From a bacterium (GTDB taxonomy: Bacteria > Chloroflexota > Dormibacteria > UBA8260 > Bog-877): 7,354 bases of DNA. Made by a program: the position numbers and the translations under genes. The notes below the pieces were generated by a model that worked only from the letters and a program-made list of their open reading frames with translations, made no database searches and had not been told where the DNA came from. The stretch covers positions 1 through 7,354 of the forward strand of contig JAJYWM010000336.1 in the NCBI GenBank assembly GCA_021791455.1. The letters run 5' to 3'. This document shows, piece after piece, positions 1 to 5,310 of this stretch. The first letter of the stretch is position 1. Each line of letters opens with the position of its first letter.

Positions 1-72
1 GGGCCACGGCACGGCATCTGGAGTCACCTCCGCGGCATCTTCCAACGGAGCTCGGCTGAGGGTCACCCGCAT
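1..72 (-). CDS. Possible 5' fragment of an unrecognised gene (runs off window)
   Basis: An ATG at 72 opens a minus-strand reading frame that continues without a stop to base 1. The 24 visible residues begin MRVTLSRAPLEDAAEVTPD and have an ordinary soluble-protein composition. An AGGA lies almost against the ATG, which is too close for a normal ribosome binding site; in-frame GTG codons further upstream are alternative starts. The frame is the same as that of the HNH gene, so this could also be chance openness. I cannot assign a family, and the call rests only on the open frame, strand agreement with the operon and plausible composition. Confidence 0.2.
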   Translation of the reverse strand, partial: MRVTLSRAPLEDAAEVTPDAVPWP

Positions 73-243
73 GTCCTGGGACGGGTAGGACACGCGGCCA
101 GTCCGTGACCTCTTGATGGTCGGGTGCGGGGGCACCCGGAGTCCGGGCCCCTCGTCGAGACACCTCCTGGCACGGACTAGGACGACCAAAGAAGGATCGC
201 CCCATGACCCTGGCTCGTACGCTCGATCCAGCTGGCGCTCTGA
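1..243. other. Left-edge region with no recognised gene
   Basis: This stretch follows the HNH stop codon and I recognise no gene in it. Two tight GC-rich inverted repeats lie side by side: CGGGTGC/GCACCCG (121-127 and 132-138, four-base loop) and CCCGGA/TCCGGG (135-140 and 142-147, one-base loop). Neither has a T-run on either strand, so they do not form a classical intrinsic terminator. The minus-strand frame of the HNH gene stays open from 243 to the window edge, which may reflect a neighbouring gene or high GC content alone. Confidence 0.4.
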
Positions 244-900
244 CTACTGGTTTGTACCGCGCGTCGGGGCCACGTTATCGGGTGCGCCCAAGAGTGAGGC
301 CGCACGGCGACGCGGCGTGGGACCGCGTCCGAGAACGGCTGCCCGGGTGCCAAGGTCTGGGGTCAAGCCCTGGCCGGGAAGCACGGAGCTCAGCAGCTGC
401 TCATACGCGGTGCGGACCTCCGGGTGCCGCAATAGGAGGAGGTGCGCATACTCTTGAACAACCGGCTTGGGCGGCCGGGCGAGGCGGAGATGCACCTCGT
501 CGGGCAGGTGGTTAGCCTTGCGTCCGTTGCATCGTTTGCAGGCGACGACCTGGTTCTCCCAGCTATTCGAGCTGCCACCCCGCGATACAGGCACGACATG
601 GTCAATCGTGAGGTCGACCGGCCCGGCCCTCAGCCCGCAGTATTGACAGGTGTGGCCGTCGCGCAGCAGCAGGTTGCGGCGATTGGCACGGATCATGCGA
701 CGTGGCACCGCGACATTGCGAAGCAGGCGGACCACCAGTACCCCTTCGCCCAGCCGACGTTGCTCCAGTTCGCGTTCCACCAGAGAGCGGACCTCTTCGT
801 CGAAGAAGGCCACCTTCTCCTTGGTCAGTAGCACCACCAGCCGGCGGCGGCTGATCACGTTCAGGGGCTGCATGGAAGCGTTCAGCAACAGCACCGGCAT
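244..900 (-). CDS. HNH endonuclease family protein
   Basis: This 218-residue protein is a probable metal-dependent nuclease of the HNH (beta-beta-alpha-metal) superfamily. The N-terminal part (1-75) has the pattern seen in stand-alone bacterial HNH proteins, opening with MPVLLLNASMQPLNV. The nuclease core spans about 80-130: a CxxC knuckle (C85, C88), D100-H101 in the DHVVPVSRGG motif, N116 in ENQVVAC, a second knuckle C121/C124, then N125 and K129. This is the HNN-like variant in which the last His is replaced by Asn. Beyond about residue 165 the tail is Arg/Gly/Pro-rich and unlike the family core, so the true C-terminus may be non-conserved. It is the last recognisable gene of a minus-strand series, 27 bases after the small membrane protein. 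The start is ATG, with no strong Shine-Dalgarno visible. Family members occur as free-standing nucleases of unknown role; no methylase or restriction partner is in the window. Confidence 0.85.
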   Translation of the reverse strand: MPVLLLNASMQPLNVISRRRLVVLLTKEKVAFFDEEVRSLVERELEQRRLGEGVLVVRLLRNVAVPRRMIRANRRNLLLRDGHTCQYCGLRAGPVDLTIDHVVPVSRGGSSNSWENQVVACKRCNGRKANHLPDEVHLRLARPPKPVVQEYAHLLLLRHPEVRTAYEQLLSSVLPGQGLTPDLGTRAAVLGRGPTPRRRAASLLGAPDNVAPTRGTNQ

Positions 901-927
901 GGTGCAATTGTGCGCGGTTCCAGGAGA

Positions 928-1098
928 CTACGCGGGCCGCAGCCCCAGCGCGGCGCGAAACGCTGCCCCCGCTCCCTGCAGGGTGAGGCCCAGGAAATAG
1001 ACGACGGCGATGAGGACGACCCCGGCCACCAGGCAGAGGACGATGTAGCTGGCGACCGATGGCCCTGAGGTTGGCGAGGGGAGCTTCGAGTTGGCCAA
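928..1098 (-). CDS. Small single-pass membrane protein (56 aa)
   Basis: A short frame runs from TTG at 1098 to TAG at 928-930. It encodes 56 residues with a polar, Ser/Pro-rich N-terminus (1-17), one strong hydrophobic segment at about 18-40 (YIVLCLVAGVVLIAVVYFLG), and a short amphipathic Ala/Arg tail ending LGLRPA. This is a typical one-span membrane microprotein with no known family. The start lies only 6 bases after the TGA (1105-1107) of the FHA-gene 3' part, in the same frame, and 27 bases before the HNH start. Translation is therefore probably coupled to the upstream gene. An alternative is that it is the C-terminal membrane anchor of the FHA protein, reached by stop-codon readthrough or separated by a recent nonsense mutation. 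The TTG start is my choice because it is the first possible start after the stop. Confidence 0.55.
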   Translation of the reverse strand: MANSKLPSPTSGPSVASYIVLCLVAGVVLIAVVYFLGLTLQGAGAAFRAALGLRPA

Positions 1099-1104
1099 GG
1101 CGGC

Positions 1105-1542
1105 TCAGGCCCCGGAGGGGACCAGCACCCACCCACCCAAGGTGGGGTCGAACGATACGTCCTGAAACTCCACCGTTCCGGAAGCCCAGGACACAACACG
1201 GCGGAGCCGCCTCGCCAGCTCGATCCGCAGTGGACCCCCCTGGGGTGGCTGAACCACCTCGGCGGCCCTCTCCGCTGTATTGGGGATGCTCGAGTCGAGC
1301 CACTCCCTTGGCGACGACCTAGCACAGTGTTCCAGGGCGGCCTCCGGGGAGGCCGCCTCGACCGCCAGGATGGTGCCGCCGGCCAGCCTTGGGATGCACG
1401 CCAGGATTCGCTCCAACTCCGCCGCCTGCGGCTCCACCGCAACCAGCGGATCACCTTCAAGGGCCACCGAGAGCCCGTCCGGCGACCCTGGCGAGATCGC
1501 AACCCAGCCGGGAGAAGCCCAGGATGAGTCCCTTGACGCCAA
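1105..1542 (-). pseudogene. 3' part of the FHA/secretion-ATPase-like gene, in the shifted frame
   Basis: This frame continues the FHA gene after a +1 frame change near 1510-1512. It supplies about 134 residues from GWVAISPG to the TGA at 1105-1107. It resembles the C-terminal half of PilT/CpaF ATPases: a Walker-B-like strand (GDPLVAVEPQ), a helix, then GGTILAVEAASPEAALEHC in the place of the family's TLHTNS/TIHANSP His box, and finally ELARRLRRVVSW, like the PilT ending that precedes its last strands. The catalytic His is absent. The first in-frame start is a TTG at 1542 with no ribosome binding site, so independent translation is unlikely. Removing one base from the CCC run (GGG at 1510-1512 on the plus strand) joins it to the upstream part as one 443-residue protein. 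A sequencing or assembly error, a true mutation or programmed frameshifting are all possible. Confidence 0.55.
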
Positions 1543-2437
1543 GATGCGAGGCCGGGTGCCCGACCTCACCAGGTATGCACCAAGTAGCCTCCGGGCGACG
1601 GCCGGCCACCAGCAGGGTCCCACCCGCTTCCACCCAGGCGGCGGCCCGCTCCAGAACACCGGCATCGGCGTCCGGGGGCGAGACCACCACTGCCCCCAGG
1701 CTTGCTCGCGAGGCGATCGGCCGGTCCACGAAGTCAATCTCAAGGTCACCGGCATAGCCCCAACCGGACCGGGCGTCCTCGGGACGGCCCAGGACCCGCC
1801 TGACGGCGCCAAGCGCGTCGTCCAGGACCCCTTGAGACAATGGCTCCCCCTCCGCGGTGGTCTCACCCAGGCGGCGCACCTGCAGAGGCGACCCCTCCAC
1901 CATGCGAACCGCGTCAGCCCCACCTGCCAGCGCCGCGCGCATGGTGGCCGGTGCGCCTGTCAAGTCCAGAGGCGAGCGCAACCTCGGCGCGGGCACAGCG
2001 TCCTCCACCGCCCCGCTGGAAGAGGGGGGCGGTGGCACCCCTCGAGAGCCGAGAGAGTCCCGCCAGTCCCCGACCGTGGGGGTGAGCGACACTGCTGGCT
2101 CCCCACCAAGGTGTCGTCCGGGCGCCGGTATCAGCGTCAGCTGCACCCCAGCGACGCGCAGGCTGCCCCCGACCGGCAGCACGCGCTGGCCACCTGGCCG
2201 GAGCCGCTGCCCGTCAACCCAGGTTCCACTGACCCCGCCCAGGTCGCGCACCTCGACGCCGCCGTCGGCGAGGTACAGCTCGCAGTGACGGTTGTCGACA
2301 CCCTCCTGAGGGTCCAGGTGGCTCACGTCCACGTCGGGGATCACCCCGCCCGGTGTGGTCCGTCCCAGCAGGATCGGAAAGCGGTCAAGGGTCACGGTGG
2401 CCCCATCCGGGGCGCGCAGAGCGAATTGTCCCGCCAC
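1457..2437 (-). CDS. FHA-domain protein with degenerate PilT/CpaF-like region (5' part, frameshifted)
   Basis: This frame of 326 residues starts at GTG 2437, 29 bases after the etfA stop. Residues 1-105 form a forkhead-associated (FHA) domain, a phosphothreonine-peptide binding fold: G25-R26, N49-R50-H51 in the SRxH position, EVRDLGG (62-68), then SGTWVDG (70-76). The usual Ser of SRxH is Asn49 and the usual Asn of NGT is Ser70, so ligand preference may differ. A Pro/Ser-rich linker (about 108-160) follows. From about 165 the order of elements resembles PilT/CpaF ATPases: a segment like the N-terminal PilT domain, then AAAWVEAGGTLLVAG (265-279). At this point the Walker A motif GxxxxGKT is expected but RRPEAT stands instead, so ATP hydrolysis is unlikely. 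After about residue 309 the frame leaves the family-like sequence and stops at 1457. The AWVEAGGTLLVAG segment could alternatively belong to a class-I glutamine-amidotransferase-like Rossmann fold. Confidence 0.7.
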   Translation of the reverse strand: MAGQFALRAPDGATVTLDRFPILLGRTTPGGVIPDVDVSHLDPQEGVDNRHCELYLADGGVEVRDLGGVSGTWVDGQRLRPGGQRVLPVGGSLRVAGVQLTLIPAPGRHLGGEPAVSLTPTVGDWRDSLGSRGVPPPPSSSGAVEDAVPAPRLRSPLDLTGAPATMRAALAGGADAVRMVEGSPLQVRRLGETTAEGEPLSQGVLDDALGAVRRVLGRPEDARSGWGYAGDLEIDFVDRPIASRASLGAVVVSPPDADAGVLERAAAWVEAGGTLLVAGRRPEATWCIPGEVGHPASHLGVKGLILGFSRLGCDLARVAGRALGGP

Positions 2438-2466
2438 CGGCGGTCAGTCCCCCGGGGGCAACGAAG

Positions 2467-3435
2467 TCATCCCAAGCCTCCGCGCGAGCGCAGTTCCGCC
2501 ATCAGAGCGGGCAAAACCTGTAAGGCATCCCCGACCACACCCAAATCGCTCAGCTTGAATATGGGGGCGTCGCGATCCTTGTTCACGGCCACGATGTGGG
2601 AGGCTCCCTTCATCCCGACCGTGTGCTGCATGGCGCCGCTTATCCCCCACGCCAGATAGACGTCCGGCTTGACCGTCTTTCCAGTCTGCCCCACCTGTTT
2701 CGAGTAAGGGACCCAGCCCGCGTCCACCACCGCCCGGCTGGCGCCGACGGCACCGTGCAGAAGGTCAGCCAACTCCTCCAAGAGCTTGAAGTTGCCGGGA
2801 TCCTGGAGTCCCCGCCCACCACTCACCACGACCTTGGCATCCTCCAGCTTGGGTCCTGAGGAAGGCACCTCGACCGACTCCAGACGGCGGGCCCCTCGGG
2901 GCGCATCGGGGGGAAGGGGCACCTCCACCACCTTTGGGTTGGTGCCGCTGGCCTTCTCCGCCTGGTAGGACTTCGGTCGCACCAGGATCAGGGAGGTCGG
3001 CCCTGCGAGCGCTGTGGTCACATTCTGGGTCGCCCCGAAAATTGAGCTCTCGACCAGGAATCCACCCTCGGCTTGGGCTATCCCGGTGGCGTTGGCAACC
3101 ACCGTGATGCCGAGGCGGGCAGCCAGGCGACCGGCGATGTCCCGGGCGTCGTAGGACCCACCAAGGACCATCAGGTCCGGGCGCTCGTCCGATAGAAGCC
3201 GCGCCAGGACCTCCGCATGAGGCTGAGCGACGAGTTCGCGGTAGATGGCGTCGGCGCCCACGTAGACGGTGCTGGCGCCATATTCGCCCAACTCGGCCAC
3301 CACCTCCCGTGCCTTCGGATCGAGCACCACGGCCGCCACCTCGGCCCCCATGCCGCGGACTCCGGACAGAACCTCTAGGGAGACGGGGCTCACCTGGCCA
3401 CCGGCAACCTCGGCGTAAACCCAAATCTTGGCCAT
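2467..3435 (-). CDS. Electron transfer flavoprotein, alpha subunit
   Basis: This is the FAD-binding subunit of the electron-transfer flavoprotein heterodimer, which takes electrons from acyl-CoA and related dehydrogenases and passes them to the quinone pool through ETF-quinone oxidoreductase. It has 322 residues, normal for the family. The N-terminal domain (about 1-190) begins MAKIWVYAE and contains the GGSYDARDIAGRLAARLG segment. The C-terminal FAD domain carries all hallmarks: GGRGL, SRAVVDAGWVP (233-243), QVGQTGKTVKPDVYLAWGIS (247-266), GAMQH (267-271), VNKDRDAPIF (284-293) and GVVGDALQVLP. The ATG at 3435 lies one base after the etfB stop, and an AAGGTGAT ribosome binding site lies within the end of etfB, so the two are translationally coupled. 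No ETF-quinone oxidoreductase or acyl-CoA dehydrogenase gene is in the window to show the electron donor. Confidence 0.97.
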   Translation of the reverse strand: MAKIWVYAEVAGGQVSPVSLEVLSGVRGMGAEVAAVVLDPKAREVVAELGEYGASTVYVGADAIYRELVAQPHAEVLARLLSDERPDLMVLGGSYDARDIAGRLAARLGITVVANATGIAQAEGGFLVESSIFGATQNVTTALAGPTSLILVRPKSYQAEKASGTNPKVVEVPLPPDAPRGARRLESVEVPSSGPKLEDAKVVVSGGRGLQDPGNFKLLEELADLLHGAVGASRAVVDAGWVPYSKQVGQTGKTVKPDVYLAWGISGAMQHTVGMKGASHIVAVNKDRDAPIFKLSDLGVVGDALQVLPALMAELRSRGGLG

Positions 3436-3436
3436 A

Positions 3437-4216
3437 TCAGATCACCTTCAACTCAGCCAGGAAGTCAGCGATCGCCTTGGCAGCGGTCCCGTCATCCTCT
3501 ATGATCCGGCCCGCCTCCCGGGCCGGTGCGGCCGCGACCGTCTTAATGAACTGAAGTCCGATGTCATGGGCCACCTGGGCGGGGTCCAGACCCAGCTCGG
3601 TCAGATCCCAACTCTCCAGCGGCTTGGACTTTGCCCCCATGATTCCTTTGAGAGTCGGGTACCGCGGCTCGTTGATGCCACCGGTGACCGTCACCACGGC
3701 CGGAAGCTGAGCCTCCACCAGGTCGTGCCCGGCCGGAGTCTGGCGCTGGATCCGGACCTGGTCGCCGGCTAGTTCCAGGTGCTTTGCGAAGGTCAGGGCG
3801 GGCCAACCCAGGAACTCCGCCACCGCCGAGGGCACGAGCCCCGTGTAGCCGTCGGTGGACTCTGTCCCCGCCACCACCATGTCAGCCTGGCAGCGGGCCA
3901 CGGCGGCCGCCAGCACCCGCGCCGTGGTGAGGGCGTCGGCGCCCTGCAGGCGATCATCGCTGACGTGAATCCCGGAGCTGACCCCCATCGCCATGGCCTT
4001 GCGAAGGACCTCCCCCGCTCTCCCAGCGCCCATCGAGATCGCGACCACATCGGCCTGGGCGGACTCGGCCAGCTGGAGGGCGGCCTCGATCCCGTAGGCG
4101 TCCCCGGGATCCAGCACGACCTCGACCCCATCTCGGACAAGGCGATGAGTCACGGGGTCGAGGCGGCCCGCGCCGGAGGGGTCGGGAATCTGCTTGACGA
4201 AGACGGCTATCTTCAT
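3437..4216 (-). CDS. Electron transfer flavoprotein, beta subunit
   Basis: This is the beta (AMP-binding) subunit partner of EtfA, of 259 residues. It opens MKIAVFVKQIPDPSG, followed by a DPGDAYGIEAALQLAE helix region, then the nucleotide-binding stretch GAGRAGEVLRKAMAMG. The GTESTDGYTGLVPSAVAEFL motif and the conserved RQTPAGHDLVEAQLPAVVTV segment (the ETF-beta signature region) follow. The C-terminal arm that wraps EtfA ends REAGRIIEDDGTAAKAIADF. This version of the motifs is the common group of ETFs feeding the respiratory chain, most like actinobacterial sequences by eye; it is not obviously a bifurcating type. A GTG nine codons upstream (4243) is also in frame, but I chose the ATG at 4216 because GGAG sits five bases before it and the family begins at MKI. 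It is the first gene of the minus-strand operon. Confidence 0.96.
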   Translation of the reverse strand: MKIAVFVKQIPDPSGAGRLDPVTHRLVRDGVEVVLDPGDAYGIEAALQLAESAQADVVAISMGAGRAGEVLRKAMAMGVSSGIHVSDDRLQGADALTTARVLAAAVARCQADMVVAGTESTDGYTGLVPSAVAEFLGWPALTFAKHLELAGDQVRIQRQTPAGHDLVEAQLPAVVTVTGGINEPRYPTLKGIMGAKSKPLESWDLTELGLDPAQVAHDIGLQFIKTVAAAPAREAGRIIEDDGTAAKAIADFLAELKVI

Positions 4217-4221
4217 ACGTG

Positions 4222-4225
4222 CTCC
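4222..4225 (-). promoter_or_regulatory. Ribosome binding site of etfB
   Basis: On the minus strand GGAG precedes the ATG at 4216 by five bases. It decides between this ATG and the in-frame GTG at 4243, in favour of the ATG. Confidence 0.7.
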
Positions 4226-4315
4226 AAACTCTCCTGAACTCACGATCGGCCCCTGCGGACCATCTTAACCGGCGCGAGATCGAACGCCGAGCCCTAGCTC
4301 AGGCGGATCGGGACG

Positions 4316-4321
4316 TATAAT
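4316..4321 (+). promoter_or_regulatory. -10 element upstream of tRNA-Asp
   Basis: A perfect TATAAT lies 53 bases before the mature tRNA-Asp 5' end, in an otherwise GC-rich gap between divergent etfB and the tRNA. No good TTGACA stands 16-18 bases upstream (the place holds roughly CCTAGC), so the -35 contact is weak or absent. Confidence 0.5.
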
Positions 4322-4374
4322 CGCCAGGCCCCCGGTGGGGTTCGCATGGGCTGCTCGCGGCTGGCCCGGCGCAT

Positions 4375-4452
4375 GGCCCCGTGGTGTAGCTGGCCTAACA
4401 CGCCACCCTGTCAAGGTGGAGATCGGCGGTTCGAATCCGCTCGGGGTCGCCA
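4375..4452 (+). tRNA. tRNA-Asp (GUC)
   Basis: The sequence folds as a complete cloverleaf. The acceptor stem GGCCCCG (4375-4381) pairs with CGGGGTC (4442-4448), with one G-U pair. The D arm is GTGT/ACAC. The anticodon stem CCACC/GGTGG encloses loop CTGTCAA, with anticodon GTC at 4410-4412. The T arm GGCGG/CCGCT encloses TTCGAAT. The discriminator G and an encoded CCA end the gene at 4452. It is transcribed divergently from the etf operon. A GC-rich hairpin GCCCC/GGGGC (4466-4479) follows, without a T-run. Confidence 0.97.
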
Positions 4453-4905
4453 TTCCTCCCCGGGGGCCCCAATCGGGGCGGCCAGGGCCAGGCACACTGC
4501 CCCGGATACAGAGCGCGTTCGAGCGAACCCGGCAAGCGGCACCCGAACGGGTCGACAACGGGAGCGCCGGCTAGGGCTCCGTTCCGGCGGCCAAGGCGGC
4601 TTAATATCCGAGCAATGCAGAGGCGCCCCCCCTCCAACAGCCGGAGAAACCTGGGCGGGACGGTGCCCGCTCGCGACTTGGCCATGCTCCGTTGACATCC
4701 GCGCCAGCGGCGGCGGCATTGGGCCAAGCTGGGATCCACTCGAAATCGTCTGCGGCCTGGCGCCCCCCGCTCGCGGCAAGGCCGACCCGCCGGTGGGAAC
4801 GGGAGGCGCCAACCCAAGGCTTGACTACGGTGATCCTCACCTCACCTCCCACGGGCGTCCCTATGCGGTGGCGCGCCCTTCAATGGGCGAAGACCCAAGC
4901 TGCAC
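4453..4905. other. 453-base intergenic region without a convincing gene
   Basis: Short open frames exist here on both strands, but none has a good ribosome binding site, family-like composition or recognisable motif. The longest, on the plus strand, runs through the tRNA. Sites of note are a perfect TTGACA at 4692-4697 and TTGACT at 4821-4826; neither has a good -10 at the right distance. I see no riboswitch, repeat array or mobile-element end. The region may hold the promoter and leader of the downstream flavin-barrel gene, but the sequence does not show where. Confidence 0.5.
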
Positions 4906-5310
4906 TTGGTTGATTCGCAGCCGGGACAGGCTCCGCTCCCCAGGGACTTCCTAGCCCAGTTGAGAAGCCGGGAGGAGGTGCTGGTCGCTTCCAGAGGTGG
5001 CGGCGGGTCGGGCCGGGTCAGAATGTGGTTCGCCGCACCTGAGTCGGGATTCGTCTACCTGCTGACGCCCATCTTCAGTCTGAAGGCACAGCGCTGGCTC
5101 GAAGATCCCTGGGTTCAGCTCACGGTGCCCAACGCAAACGCGAGCCTGGAGGGTGTCGTGAAGCGCGTCAATGTCGCCGATCTGGGGTCCGACCTGCCCC
5201 TGGTCCTGGAGCGGTTCGCCATGGCCGGGGCCGCCACGGCGGAGGCCCTGACCTGGATGCTCGAATCCGGATCCCACCTTCTGCTGCGGGTAGGGCTGGA
5301 GGACACCTAG
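4906..5310 (+). CDS. Pyridoxamine 5'-phosphate oxidase-like (split-barrel flavin-binding) protein
   Basis: This 134-residue protein resembles the small PNPOx-like split beta-barrel family, whose members bind FMN or F420 and act as oxidoreductases or cofactor-binding proteins. The diagnostic order of elements is present. A helix DFLAQLRSREEV (14-25) leads into strand LVASRG. Strand RVRMWFAAPESGFVYLLTP (37-55) is the family's 'pvWF...dg.iyf.T' strand pair. The phosphate-contact helix SLKAQRWLEDP (58-68) corresponds to the 'K.rnLr.dP.v' motif, followed by strand WVQLTVPN (69-76). The C-terminal half is shortened and helical. The start is a TTG at 4906 with no strong Shine-Dalgarno; a later start would cut into the first helix. 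It stands alone between a tRNA and a convergent amidohydrolase, so the context does not reveal a substrate. Whether it uses FMN, F420 or haem cannot be told by eye. Confidence 0.65.
   Translation: MVDSQPGQAPLPRDFLAQLRSREEVLVASRGGGGSGRVRMWFAAPESGFVYLLTPIFSLKAQRWLEDPWVQLTVPNANASLEGVVKRVNVADLGSDLPLVLERFAMAGAATAEALTWMLESGSHLLLRVGLEDT

Noticed and set aside
121..147. Inverted repeats as a transcription terminator
   Set aside because: The stems are good but no T-run follows on either strand; they may simply reflect high GC.
1280..2659. 459-codon plus-strand ORF
   Set aside because: It is the shadow of the FHA gene and etfA 3' end; its composition is Arg/Pro/His-rich without domain motifs, while the minus strand has recognisable domains.
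4262..4267. TAAGAT on the minus strand as the etf operon -10
   Set aside because: It matches only four of six consensus bases and has no -35 partner at a proper distance.
4466..4479. GCCCC-AATC-GGGGC hairpin as the tRNA-Asp terminator
   Set aside because: The stem is only five base pairs and no T-run follows, so it is not convincing as an intrinsic terminator.
4265..4817. Minus-strand ORFs opposite tRNA-Asp with segments such as GFEPPISTLTGWRV and ADSNRRSPP
   Set aside because: These are classic false proteins from translating the antisense of a tRNA gene.
4335..4954. Plus-strand ORFs running through tRNA-Asp into the intergenic region
   Set aside because: They translate the tRNA itself, have no ribosome binding site and show no family-like sequence.
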